Of a stretch of DNA of 64,000 nucleotides, positions 1-8,561 are shown piece by piece. The notes beneath the pieces are model-generated. The model was not told the origin of the DNA and ran no database searches. It saw only the letters and a list, made by a program, of their open reading frames with translations. The position numbers were made by a program, and so were the translations under genes. Position 1 is the first letter of the stretch. Each line of letters starts with the position of its first letter. The stretch covers positions 2,418,001 to 2,482,000 of the forward strand of contig NZ_CP107532.1 in assembly GCF_025813715.1 (NCBI RefSeq). Direction: 5' to 3'. This stretch comes from Methylobacterium sp. FF17. GTDB lineage: Bacteria > Pseudomonadota > Alphaproteobacteria > Rhizobiales > Beijerinckiaceae.

Positions 1-400
1 AGTTCTCGTAGGCGCCGGGGCCGAAGCCCTTCACGGAGGCCAGGATCATGCGCGGATTGGCGGCGTGGATCGCCTCCCAGGTCAGGCCCATCCGCGCCAG
101 CGCGCCGGGCGCGAAGTTCTCGACCAGTACGTCGCACTCGTCGATCAGCCGCCAGAGCACCTCGATGCCCTTCGGGTTCTTGGTGTCGAGGGTGATCGAG
201 CGCTTGTTGTGGTTCAGCATCGTGAAATAGAGGCTGTCCACGTCGGGAATGTCTTGCAGTTGCTGGCGCGTGGCATCGCCGACACCGGGCCGCTCGACCT
301 TGATCACGTCGGCGCCGAACCAGGCCAGCAACTGGGTGCAGGTCGGGCCGGACTGGACGTGGGTGAAGTCGAGGATCTTGACGCCTTCGAGGGCTTTCAT
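1..400 (-). CDS. frc: Formyl-CoA:oxalate CoA-transferase (N-terminal part)
   Basis: Translating the minus strand from the ATG at 400 gives a class III CoA-transferase N-terminus beginning [20 protein letters not shown], followed by the family features [28 protein letters not shown] and KGFGP. The family moves CoA from formyl-CoA to oxalate in the cytoplasm, feeding oxalyl-CoA decarboxylase. The gene runs off the left edge, so only about 133 residues are visible and the catalytic Asp lies outside. It is the downstream neighbour of oxc on the same strand, 122 nt away, which supports the oxalate assignment over a carnitine or other CoA-transferase. Confidence 0.93.
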   Translation of the reverse strand, partial: MKALEGVKILDFTHVQSGPTCTQLLAWFGADVIKVERPGVGDATRQQLQDIPDVDSLYFTMLNHNKRSITLDTKNPKGIEVLWRLIDECDVLVENFAPGALARMGLTWEAIHAANPRMILASVKGFGPGAYEN

Positions 401-429
401 GGGGCTCACCCGGTTCTGGGGCGAAGGGG

Positions 430-455
430 GCGACGGCCGTCTTCACGGCCGTCGC
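430..455 (-). promoter_or_regulatory. Perfect hairpin between oxc and frc
   Basis: An 11-bp perfect inverted repeat (core CGACGGCCGT/ACGGCCGTCG) surrounds a 4-nt loop in the oxc-frc gap. No T-run follows on the minus strand, so it is more likely an RNA-processing or partial attenuation element than a full intrinsic terminator. Confidence 0.5.
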
Positions 456-522
456 GTCCGACGTGAGCGGGGCGGGAGAGCGTCCCCGCGAGGGGAGGGG
501 AGCCCGCGCCGGGTCCCTTGGG

Positions 523-2301
523 TCAGGCGGGCTTCTTGCGCACCGTGCTGGTCGGGTTCAGGCTGCCGATATTGCCGCTCTCGGTGCCGGCGGCGGGGTC
601 GATCACCGCGTTGATCAGGGTCGGACGCCCTGAGTCCATCGCCGCGTTGACAGCCTGCGAGAGTTCGTCCGGCGTGGTGACGTTGACGCCGACGCCGCCG
701 AAGGCCTCCATCATCTTGTCGTAGCGCGAGTCCTTCACGAAGACCGTGGTGCCGGGGTCGCGCCCGGTCGGGTCGATGTCGGTGCCGCGATAGATGCCGT
801 TGTTGTTGAAGACCACGATGCAGACCGGCAGGTCGTACCGGCAGATCGTCTCCACCTCCATGCCGGAGAAGCCGAAGGCGCTGTCGCCCTCCACCGCCAG
901 CACCGGCTTGCCGGTCTCGACGGCGGCCGCGACGGCGAAGCCCATGCCGATTCCCATGATGCCCCAGGTGCCGACATCGAGGCGCTTGCGGGGCTGGTAC
1001 ATGTCGATGATGCCACGGGCCAGATCGAGGGTGTTGGCGCCCTCGTTGACCAGGATCGCGTCCGGCCGCTCCTTGATGATGGTGCGCAAGGCCCCGAGCG
1101 CACCGTGGAAGTCCATCGGCGTCGAGTTCTTCTTGAGCTTCGACGCCATCTTGGCGAGGTTCTCCTCCTTCTTGGCGCTGATCGCGTCGGTCCAGGCGGC
1201 GGGCGGTGCCTGCCAGTTCTGGCCCATGCCATCGAGGAGGGCGGAGACGCAGGAGCCGATGTCGCCGACCACGGGGGCGACGATCTCGACGTTCGAATCC
1301 ATCTCCTTCGGCTCGATGTCGATCTGGATGAACTTCTTCGAGCCCGGGGCGCCCCAGGTCTTGCCCTTGCCGTGCGAAAGCAGCCAGTTCAGGCGCGCGC
1401 CGACCAGCAGGACGACGTCGGCTTCCTTCAGCACGAGCGAGCGCGCCGCGCCGGCGGACTGGGCATGTGTGTCGGGCAGGAGGCCCTTGGCCATGCTCAT
1501 CGGCACGTACGGGATGCCGCTGCGTTCGACGAGGTTCCGGATCTCCTCGTCGGCCTGGGCGTAGGCCGCGCCCTTGCCGAGTACGATGAGCGGCCGCTTG
1601 GCGCCCTTCAGCACATCGAGGGCGCGGGCGATGGCGCTGGGCGCCGGCAGCTGCGCCGGGGCGGCGTCGATCACCTTGACCAGGGACTTCGCACCGGCCT
1701 CGGCGTCCATGACCTGGCTGAATAGCTTGGCGGGGAGGTCGAGATAGACGCCGCCCGGGCGGCCCGACACGGCGGCGCGGATGGCGCGTGCCACCGCGAT
1801 GCCGATATCGGCGGCGTGCAGCACCCGGAAGGCGGCCTTGCACAGGGGCTTGGCGATGGCGAGCTGGTCCATCTCCTCGTAGTCGCCCTGCTGCAGGTCG
1901 ACGATCTCGCGCTCGGAGGAGCCCGAGATCAGGATCATCGGGAAGCAGTTGGTGGTGGCGTTGGCGAGCGCCGTGAGGCCGTTGAGGAAGCCGGGCGCGG
2001 ACACGGTCAGGCAGATGCCCGGCTGCTTCGTCAGGAAGCCCGCGATCGCGGCGGCGTTGCCGGCGTGCTGCTCGTGGCGGAAGGAGATGACGCGCATGCC
2101 GGCGGCCTGTGCGAGGCGGCCGAGATCGGTGATCGGAATGCCGGGCACGCCGTAGATGTTGGTGATGCCGTTCAGCTTCAGCGCGTCGATGACGAGGTGG
2201 AAGCCATCGGTCTGCTCGCGCTCGTGAGCCTCCGTGCCCTGTGCGTCCGACGCGTGGTCGTGGACGGCGTGCGCGTGATCGGTGCCAGCGGTTCTATCCA
2301 T
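523..2301 (-). CDS. oxc: Oxalyl-CoA decarboxylase
   Basis: This is a 592-residue ThDP-dependent enzyme that converts oxalyl-CoA to formyl-CoA and CO2 in the cytoplasm. It shows the N-terminal catalytic Glu context [12 protein letters not shown], and the C-terminal ThDP/Mg site runs from [10 protein letters not shown] to [11 protein letters not shown]. These motifs match oxalyl-CoA decarboxylases better than acetolactate synthases. The start at 2301 is preceded by a good ribosome site (GGAGGAAAT); a longer upstream reading frame has no such support. The His/Asp-rich first 30 residues ([11 protein letters not shown]) extend beyond the usual family start. It probably forms an operon with frc and lies divergent from a GntR-family regulator. 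Confidence 0.96.
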   Translation of the reverse strand: MDRTAGTDHAHAVHDHASDAQGTEAHEREQTDGFHLVIDALKLNGITNIYGVPGIPITDLGRLAQAAGMRVISFRHEQHAGNAAAIAGFLTKQPGICLTVSAPGFLNGLTALANATTNCFPMILISGSSEREIVDLQQGDYEEMDQLAIAKPLCKAAFRVLHAADIGIAVARAIRAAVSGRPGGVYLDLPAKLFSQVMDAEAGAKSLVKVIDAAPAQLPAPSAIARALDVLKGAKRPLIVLGKGAAYAQADEEIRNLVERSGIPYVPMSMAKGLLPDTHAQSAGAARSLVLKEADVVLLVGARLNWLLSHGKGKTWGAPGSKKFIQIDIEPKEMDSNVEIVAPVVGDIGSCVSALLDGMGQNWQAPPAAWTDAISAKKEENLAKMASKLKKNSTPMDFHGALGALRTIIKERPDAILVNEGANTLDLARGIIDMYQPRKRLDVGTWGIMGIGMGFAVAAAVETGKPVLAVEGDSAFGFSGMEVETICRYDLPVCIVVFNNNGIYRGTDIDPTGRDPGTTVFVKDSRYDKMMEAFGGVGVNVTTPDELSQAVNAAMDSGRPTLINAVIDPAAGTESGNIGSLNPTSTVRKKPA

Positions 2302-2882
2302 GGTGATTTCCTCCGGTTGTGGCGCTTCTTGTTTGTTTGTGCGCCGTTCTTGATTGCGTCGGTCGCACCGGGCGTCAGGGCCCATCGACCCGTTCATCCG
2401 GCGATAGGCGCCGGGACGCGGTTCGCGGCCCGGTCTTCGCGCAAGGTGCGGGTCAGTCATGGCCGGCGATGGCTCACCGGATCACTTGACGGTCCACCAT
2501 GCAGGGCGAGGTCTTGTACGACGAAGGCTGATTCGAGCGCCGTGCCGCCGGTCCTGGCCTTCGATTTGTCAGTATCAGAATGGTGGCATACCAAATACCA
2601 AGTGTCAAACCGGATCGCGGCCCTCCTATGCCGGAGCGTTGCGGACCGCCCGTCGCTCGCGATGTCGGGGACGCGGACGAGAGACCATCCGGTCGGTCGG
2701 CAGACGCGGGCGTGTTCACGCTTTCGCGGGCTGATTCAGCTATGTCGTTGTCGCAGGGGGGCTATTCAGTTTTTGTCCCGGACGAACGCTTCCTGTTTCC
2801 TTGTATTCCGGGAACGGGTTCGGCATGCTCCGGACCAAATGTGCGCAGCGTCGGCGTTCCTGAACTTGTTCCGGGTGTAGAG
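2302..2882. promoter_or_regulatory. Divergent oxc / GntR control region
   Basis: This 581-nt non-coding stretch separates oxc (minus) from the GntR regulator (plus) and must hold both promoters. At 2584-2593 there is a partly symmetric TGG-CATA-CCA, followed by another ACCA half site, the kind of short dyad bound by FCD-type GntR proteins. The operator call is inference from symmetry and position only. Confidence 0.35.
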
Positions 2883-3575
2883 ATGGTTGAGTCCACGACT
2901 TTTCAGATCAAGCCGCTCGCCGCGACGTCGAGCTTGCGGGCCTTGGCCTATGATGCGCTGAAAGAAGCCATCACCAACATGAACATCTACAGCCAGCGTG
3001 AAGAGGTGCGGCTCGACGAGCGCAAGCTCTCGCAGGATCTCGGGGTCAGCCGCACGCCGGTACGCGAGGCGCTGACCGTCTTGGAACAGGAGGGATTCGT
3101 CCGCTTCGAGGCCCGGCGCGGCGTCTTCGTGATCAAGAAATCCAAGAAGGAGATCGTGGCCATGATCCAGGCTTGGTCCGCCCTGGAGAGCATGGCCGCC
3201 CGCCTCGCCTGCCAGCACGCGACGGACGAGCAACTACGGTGCCTGCGCGAGCATTTCCCCGAATTCTACGAGGGGCGCCCGTCCGACCACATGGACGAGT
3301 ACTCGGACGCCAATATCCGCTTTCACCAGAAGATTATCGCCCTCGGGGGCTGCGAGGTGATCAAGGACATCACCAGCAACCTGCTGATGCATGTCCGTGG
3401 CATCCGGAACACCGCCCTGCGGCAGGGGGAGCGCGCCGCGAACTCGATCAAGGAGCACGTCGAGATCATTCAGGCGCTGGAAGCGCGGGATGCGGAGCGC
3501 GCCGAGCGTCTGGTGCGCGAGCACGGCCTCGGCCTCGCGCGTCACGTCGAGAAGTACGGCGATTACCTCGATTGA
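2883..3575 (+). CDS. GntR/FCD-family transcriptional regulator
   Basis: The 230-residue protein has an N-terminal winged helix (LRALAYDALKEAI, then LSQDLGVSRTPVREALTVLE and GFVRFEARRGVFV) and an all-helical FCD effector domain. That domain contains candidate metal/ligand His residues (NIRFHQKII, SIKEHVEII, VREHGLGLARH). FCD regulators typically repress a neighbouring catabolic operon until a carboxylate ligand binds. The divergent oxc-frc genes make oxalate or a derivative the likely signal, which is inference. The ATG at 2883 is chosen because the wHTH follows after about 15 residues; reading further upstream is open but looks non-coding. Confidence 0.88.
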   Translation: MVESTTFQIKPLAATSSLRALAYDALKEAITNMNIYSQREEVRLDERKLSQDLGVSRTPVREALTVLEQEGFVRFEARRGVFVIKKSKKEIVAMIQAWSALESMAARLACQHATDEQLRCLREHFPEFYEGRPSDHMDEYSDANIRFHQKIIALGGCEVIKDITSNLLMHVRGIRNTALRQGERAANSIKEHVEIIQALEARDAERAERLVREHGLGLARHVEKYGDYLD

Positions 3576-3590
3576 GCACCCGCCCGGCCC

Positions 3591-4631
3591 TCAGTAGCTG
3601 GGCACAAGTCGCTCCTCCGGCAGCGGCGCATCCATGCGGAAGTGCAGGCCCGTCTCGGCGTAGTCGATCGCCACGGTGGCATTGCATTGCTGCGCGAGCA
3701 CCCGCTGCAGCAGGGTCGAGCCGAACCCCTTGCGCTGGGGTGGTGCCACGGACGGGCCGCCCGATTCCAACCAGTCGAGGGTGAGGCGGCGGCCCCTCTC
3801 CTCCATCGTAACGGTCCAGGCCACGGTGATCCGCCCGGCGGGCAGCGACAGGGCGCCGTACTTGGCCGCGTTGGTGGTCAGTTCGTGAAAGGCCATGCCG
3901 GTCGGCACCGCGAGATCGGCGGCGAGTTCGAGTTGCGGGCCATCGAGGCGGATGCGCTGCCCGTCGGCATCGTTGTACGGGTTGAGTTCGTTCTCGAGAA
4001 GTTCGTGCAGCGGAGCGGTCTGCCAGTAATCCTCGGTGAGCAGGGTATGGGTCTTACCCAGCGAGACGATGCGGTTCGAGAACGAGTGATAGAACGTCTC
4101 GACGTCGCTGGTGGAGCGGGCGGTCGCTCCGAGCAGGCCCTGGACGGTGGCCAGCGTGTTCTTCACCCGGTGGTGCAGTTCGCGGATCAGGAGGGCCTGG
4201 CGTTCGTGCGTCCTCTGCCGTTCCTCCAGGTGCGCCGCCACCTCCCATTGCCGGCGACGGGCGCGCAGGGCCGACCGTACGGCATTGGCGAGCACGGCAG
4301 GGTGGAACGGCCGCTCCAACAGGGTGACGTTGCCGAGAAGCCCGGTCAGGCGTTCATCCGGCGAGGCGCCGCGATGGTTCAGGAGGATGAAGGGGAAGTC
4401 CGACCAGGGCGGCTGGCGCTCGGACCATTCGGCGAGCGCCCGGCGATCCGAACGCAGCAGGGCTTCTTCGGTGACGACGGCGCAGGCCGCCGCATCGAGA
4501 TCGGCAACGAGGTCGGGGAGGCTGTCCTTGACGCGGGCAGCGATGCCGACTTCCGCCAGGATCGCGGCGGCGACCCGCGCATCCCGGCCGCCCGGCGCAA
4601 GGATCAGGGCGATGGGATCAGGCTGCGGCAT
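3591..4631 (-). CDS. HWE-family histidine kinase with pseudo-receiver domain
   Basis: The 346-residue soluble protein has a receiver-like N-terminal domain (about residues 5-125), from DPIALILAP to the VTLLERPFHP segment, that lacks the normal phospho-acceptor Asp. The kinase core carries the H-box ELHHRVKNTLATVQ, the N-box FHELTTNAAKYGALS and the HWE signature WLESGGP followed by GFGSTLLQRVL. It has no membrane segment. The start at 4631 overlaps the end of the KaiC-like gene by 14 nt, indicating translational coupling and a shared pathway. No dedicated response regulator lies next to it. Family membership is clear; the signal and target are unknown. Confidence 0.9.
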   Translation of the reverse strand: MPQPDPIALILAPGGRDARVAAAILAEVGIAARVKDSLPDLVADLDAAACAVVTEEALLRSDRRALAEWSERQPPWSDFPFILLNHRGASPDERLTGLLGNVTLLERPFHPAVLANAVRSALRARRRQWEVAAHLEERQRTHERQALLIRELHHRVKNTLATVQGLLGATARSTSDVETFYHSFSNRIVSLGKTHTLLTEDYWQTAPLHELLENELNPYNDADGQRIRLDGPQLELAADLAVPTGMAFHELTTNAAKYGALSLPAGRITVAWTVTMEERGRRLTLDWLESGGPSVAPPQRKGFGSTLLQRVLAQQCNATVAIDYAETGLHFRMDAPLPEERLVPSY

Positions 4632-6201
4632 CGGGGCCCGATACGGGGTTGGTGTTCGGCTCCGCCGAAGTGGGGCGGTCGTCGAGAAGGTCCACGCGTT
4701 CGCCCTCGAAGGTGGGCACCCCGGTGAGCACACCGCGGAACTGCGTCAGGGCGTTGCCCACCCGCAGCCCGTGGGCGTCGATCCGGAACTCGCGGATGCT
4801 GTCCTCGTGGGCCCCGGTGCGCTTCTTGAGCACTGAGAGCGCTCGGCGCACGCGTCCGCCCGCCTCGAAGAAGCGCAGCATCACCACCGCGTCGCTGACG
4901 TAGGTGAGGTCGACCGGCGTCTCCATCCGCCCCACCATGCCGTGCTGGGCCAGGACGAGGATCGTCACCACCCCCTGCTGGTTCAGGTAGGTGGTCATCT
5001 CGTGCATCTGCATCACGAGGTGCGGCTGACCGCTCATCGCGCTCATGTACCCGGTGAGGCTGTCGATCACGACGACACGGGCCTTATCGGCGCGGACAGC
5101 GTCGCGGATGCGCCCGGCGAACGCGCCCGCCGAGATGTCGGCCGGATCCATCTGCTCGATACGCAGGAGGCCGGATTCCAGGTGCGGGCTCAGGTGGAAG
5201 CCGACGCTGGCGGCCCGGCGCAACAGGATTCCGACGGTCTCGTCGAAGCTGAGGACGAGCCCAGCCTCCCCCCGGTCCAGGGCGGCCGCAAGATAGCCCA
5301 TCGCCAGGGTGGACTTGCCGGCTCCGGAGGGCCCGATGATGAGGTTCGTCGTGCCCCGGTCGAGGCCTCCGCCGAGGACGGCGTCGAGTTCCGGCACGCC
5401 CGAGGCGATGGTCCCGGGCGTGAAAGCGGTGTGATGGTCCGCCGCCACGAGGCGAGGGAAGACGCGAAGCCCGCCACGCCGGAGCTCGAAGTCGTGATAC
5501 CCGCTCTCGTAGGGCGTGCCGCGCATCTTGATCACGTGGAGGCGCCGGCGCCCCGCTCCGTAGCTCGGCGTGACCTGTTCCAGGCGCAGCACCGCGTGGC
5601 TGATCGAATGCAGGTTGAGGTCGTCGTCCTCGGTGCTGAGGTCGTCGAGCATCAGCACCGTGGCGTTGTTGAGGAGGAAGTAGCTCTTCAGCGCCAGCAC
5701 CTGCCGGCGGTAGCGCAGCGAGCCCTGGGACAGCAGCCGGATTTCCGACAGGCTGTCGAACACCACCCGTTCCGGGTTCACCCGTTCGATCGCCGCGAGC
5801 GCCATGCGCACGGTTTCTCCGAGTTCGAGATCCGAGGCGTGGATCAGGCTCTGCTGCTGCTCGGAATCCAGGCTGAGTTCGGGAGGCACGAGTTCGTAGA
5901 TCTCGACGCCGTCGAGGGACCAGCCGTGACGCTCGGCCACGGAGAGCAGTTCGCGCCGGCTCTCCGACAGGGTGATGTAGAGGCCCCGCGCACCGCGGCT
6001 CGCTCCATCGATCAGGAACTGCATGCCGAGCGTGGTCTTGCCGCTGCCCGGACGCCCCTCGACGAGATGGGCGCGCTGCGCGGCGTATCCGCCGTGAAGG
6101 ATCTCGTCGAGCCCGGTCACGCCGGTCGGGACCGGCGCGGCGTCGCCCGCGGTGGGATCCTGCAGGGGCGGGGCGAAGTCCTGAGACATGCGGTTCACCA
6201 T
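4618..6201 (-). CDS. KaiC-like double-domain ATPase
   Basis: The 527-residue protein carries two RecA/KaiC ATPase domains. The first Walker A is GRPGSGKTT (about residues 49-57) with Walker B near RVVFDS; the second is GPSGAGKST (about 290-298) with Walker B near VVVIDS. Length and architecture match cyanobacterial KaiC, but no kaiA or kaiB is adjacent. Alphaproteobacterial KaiC-like proteins are thought to act in stress or timing signalling, often with a nearby HWE kinase, as here. The first ATG at 6201 is used; a TTG at 6246 and an ATG at 6189 are alternatives and none has a strong ribosome site. Confidence 0.88.
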   Translation of the reverse strand: MVNRMSQDFAPPLQDPTAGDAAPVPTGVTGLDEILHGGYAAQRAHLVEGRPGSGKTTLGMQFLIDGASRGARGLYITLSESRRELLSVAERHGWSLDGVEIYELVPPELSLDSEQQQSLIHASDLELGETVRMALAAIERVNPERVVFDSLSEIRLLSQGSLRYRRQVLALKSYFLLNNATVLMLDDLSTEDDDLNLHSISHAVLRLEQVTPSYGAGRRRLHVIKMRGTPYESGYHDFELRRGGLRVFPRLVAADHHTAFTPGTIASGVPELDAVLGGGLDRGTTNLIIGPSGAGKSTLAMGYLAAALDRGEAGLVLSFDETVGILLRRAASVGFHLSPHLESGLLRIEQMDPADISAGAFAGRIRDAVRADKARVVVIDSLTGYMSAMSGQPHLVMQMHEMTTYLNQQGVVTILVLAQHGMVGRMETPVDLTYVSDAVVMLRFFEAGGRVRRALSVLKKRTGAHEDSIREFRIDAHGLRVGNALTQFRGVLTGVPTFEGERVDLLDDRPTSAEPNTNPVSGPDAAA

Positions 6202-6348
6202 CGGCGCGACACCCTGGGGCCCGATGCGGATGGCACGGGTGATCAAACATCAAGCTGGAAGGCCCCGAAGGGGCATACGGGATCGCGCCGATCATCGGAA
6301 GCCTCGAGGTCGCGCGAGGGCAAGCCCGAACGGTCACCGCGCGACCTG

Positions 6349-6386
6349 CCCTTTGCAGAACCCCGAGCCCTTTGCAGAACCCCGAG
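6349..6386. repeat. Perfect tandem 19-bp duplication
   Basis: CCCTTTGCAGAACCCCGAG occurs twice head to tail (6349-6367 and 6368-6386) with no mismatch and no spacer. It lies in the 276-nt divergent region between the KaiC-like gene and the OpgC-like gene. It could be a duplicated operator or a slippage product. Confidence 0.85.
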
Positions 6387-6477
6387 GGCACCGTATCAGG
6401 GCGGGCCCCACCGCGTGGCCGCATCGTCCAGCCCGCTGAACCCCTGTCCCTTCGAAGTGCCGGAGAGCGGAGTCCCG

Positions 6478-7572
6478 ATGCGCGAACCGAACGCGGTCGA
6501 TTTTTGGCGGGGGCTCGCCCTCATCACGATCTTCGTGAACCACATCCCCGGCAACACCTTCGAGCGCTACACCTACTCCCAGTACGGCATCTCGGACGCC
6601 GCTGAGCTTTTCGTGTTCCTCGCCGGGTGGTCCATCGGTATCGCCACGCGCAACCGCGACGGCAGCCCCGAACCCCGTCTGCGGACCGTCCTGCGGCTGT
6701 TGTCGCGCACCATCGAGGTCTATCGGGCGCAGATCACCACCATGGCCCTGGCGCTCGCCATGATCGCCGGGACCGCCCTGGTCCTCGACAACCCGCTGCT
6801 GCTCGAATGGCACAATGCCGGTGGGTTCTTCGCCGACCCGATCCAGACCATGGTCGGGTTCGTGCTTCTCACGCACCAACTCGGCTTCTTCAACATTCTG
6901 CCCCTCTACGTGGTGCTGCTCGGCATCGCGCCGGTCTTCGTGCTCATCGCGCGGGAGAGCCGGCTGACCGCGCTGATGCTCTCCTTCGGCCTCTATGCGG
7001 CGAGCCTGGTCTTCGAGTGGAACCTGCCCTCCTGGCCCGGGGAGGGCGACTGGTTCTTCAATCCCCTGTGCTGGCAGCTGCTCCTCGTCCTCGGTTTCAC
7101 GGCACAGGATTGGAGCCGGACATCGCCGTGGCTGAAGCGCTGGGCGCACCGCCTCGTGCCGGCGGGCGTCGTGATCGTGCTCACCGGGATCGTCCTGTCG
7201 GTCCTGGAGTTGCGGCCCGATCCGCTCCTCGTGCCCGACCCGCGCCTCGTCTTCACATTCGACAAGACCTACCTGTCGCCGGCCCGGCTGATCCACTTCC
7301 TCGGCGTGCTCCTGGCCTTTCAGACGCTCTATGCGCTCCTCGCCCCACGTCTGGGCTGGGTCACGGCCTTCCTGGCCAGCCTCGGGCGTAATTCACTGGC
7401 GGTCTTCTCGATCGGTTCACTGTTGAGTCTGGCCGCGCAACTTGTGAGGTTCTGGGCTGGCGGCGGTGTCGTTGTTGACATTTTCGTCGTAGGGTCAGGC
7501 GTGTTCGCACTGGGTTTTACCGCATGGTTCGTCGAATGGCGCTCCCGCAAGCCACGGCTCTCCTCGCCTTGA
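6478..7572 (+). CDS. OpgC-like integral membrane acyltransferase
   Basis: The 364-residue polytopic protein starts with the family signature DFWRGLALITIFVNHIPGN. It then shows YGISDAAELFVFLAGWS and about ten hydrophobic segments, ending with a basic tail. OpgC proteins transfer succinyl or similar groups to periplasmic glucans; this family member could modify another surface polysaccharide. The ATG at 6478 has an upstream GGAG. It overlaps the following SGNH gene by 49 nt, and a flippase and a CelD-like gene follow, so it heads a surface-polysaccharide operon. The exact substrate cannot be read from the sequence. Confidence 0.88.
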   Translation: MREPNAVDFWRGLALITIFVNHIPGNTFERYTYSQYGISDAAELFVFLAGWSIGIATRNRDGSPEPRLRTVLRLLSRTIEVYRAQITTMALALAMIAGTALVLDNPLLLEWHNAGGFFADPIQTMVGFVLLTHQLGFFNILPLYVVLLGIAPVFVLIARESRLTALMLSFGLYAASLVFEWNLPSWPGEGDWFFNPLCWQLLLVLGFTAQDWSRTSPWLKRWAHRLVPAGVVIVLTGIVLSVLELRPDPLLVPDPRLVFTFDKTYLSPARLIHFLGVLLAFQTLYALLAPRLGWVTAFLASLGRNSLAVFSIGSLLSLAAQLVRFWAGGGVVVDIFVVGSGVFALGFTAWFVEWRSRKPRLSSP

Positions 7573-8489
7573 GCCTGACGCTCGCCTGCATCGCGGGCGG
7601 GCGGGAAGCTCTGGGACAACAGCCCTCGGCACATCAGGCGCTGCCATCGGGCGATGTGCCGACGACGAAACCGGCACCTTCAACGCCGGCGAAGATCGTT
7701 TCACCGCCCGGGGTCGCCGCCGGAATGGGGCCCGACGCGGAGGCGGTCGACGTCGCGCTGTCACCGGAATGCCGGGTTCCGGGTTCCAAGCTCTATACGC
7801 TGGCACGCCTCGGCGCCGTGAAATTGGCCCTGAAGGACAAGCGTCCGGTCCGCGTCCTTGCCATCGGCGCCTCCACGATGGGCCTGGGGGCCTCGGCCAC
7901 CTATCCGGTCAAGCTTGAAACGGCGCTCGAACGCTCGCTGCCCGATGTCGATGTGGTGGTGGAAAGCCGGGGCCTGCAGGGCGAGATCGCATCCGGCGCC
8001 GGCGAGCGCCTGCGCAGCATGGTCGCCGAGTTGGAGCCCGACCTCGTGATCTGGCAGGTCGGCTCTCACGATGCCCTGGCCCGCGTCGATCTGGATGCCT
8101 TCGGGGAAGCCCTCGACGAGACCGTGCAGTGGATCAAGGGTCACGAGATCGACGTCGTGCTGGTCAGCCCGGTCTACACGGCAAGCCTGGCGGCCGACGA
8201 TTACTACACTGCCCTGGTGCGCAAGGTGCAGGCGGTGGCCCTGCGCGAGGCCGTGCCCCTGGTGCAGCGCTACGAGGCCATGCGCTATCTGGCCCATCGG
8301 AACGATAAGGGGGAGGGGCACCTGCTCGGCACCCAGTTCCGCCTGAACGACCTTGGCCTGCGCTGCATGGCCGAACATGTCACCCGCGCCATCACCCTCT
8401 CTCTGCTGCAGCCCGACCCGGCCGCGACCGGTAGCGCCGGCCGGCCCGCGCTCACCCTCGCGCCACCGCCCGCACCCGCATCGCCCTGA
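7524..8489 (+). CDS. Exported SGNH/GDSL-fold protein with altered catalytic blocks
   Basis: The 321-residue protein starts inside opgC and has a signal peptide (ALPQATALLALSLTLACIAG) and a Pro-rich linker. An SGNH fold begins near residue 109. Block I reads AIGASTMG instead of GDS, keeping Ser117. Block III reads WQVGSHDAL, with His where GxND has Asn. The C-terminal block, LNDLGLRCMAEH, lacks a clear DxxH. The fold is convincing, but ordinary esterase activity is doubtful; a non-hydrolytic or acyl-transfer role with the OpgC-like partner is an inference. An ATG at 7536 is an alternative start. Confidence 0.78.
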   Translation: MVRRMALPQATALLALSLTLACIAGGREALGQQPSAHQALPSGDVPTTKPAPSTPAKIVSPPGVAAGMGPDAEAVDVALSPECRVPGSKLYTLARLGAVKLALKDKRPVRVLAIGASTMGLGASATYPVKLETALERSLPDVDVVVESRGLQGEIASGAGERLRSMVAELEPDLVIWQVGSHDALARVDLDAFGEALDETVQWIKGHEIDVVLVSPVYTASLAADDYYTALVRKVQAVALREAVPLVQRYEAMRYLAHRNDKGEGHLLGTQFRLNDLGLRCMAEHVTRAITLSLLQPDPAATGSAGRPALTLAPPPAPASP

Positions 8490-8561
8490 ACGCGAAGCCT
8501 TAACCTCGGCGCTTAACCGGCCCGCAAGGCCGGACCCGCTAACTCCGGTGGGAGGGCGGGG

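Noticed and set aside
443..1843. 466-residue minus-strand frame inside oxc
   Set aside because: It is an Arg/Gly-rich frame shifted against oxc, which has full ThDP-enzyme motifs.
4942..6477. Long plus-strand open frame running into the OpgC-like gene
   Set aside because: Its first 500 residues are antisense to the KaiC-like gene and show no family features; the OpgC family start lies at 6478 with a ribosome site.
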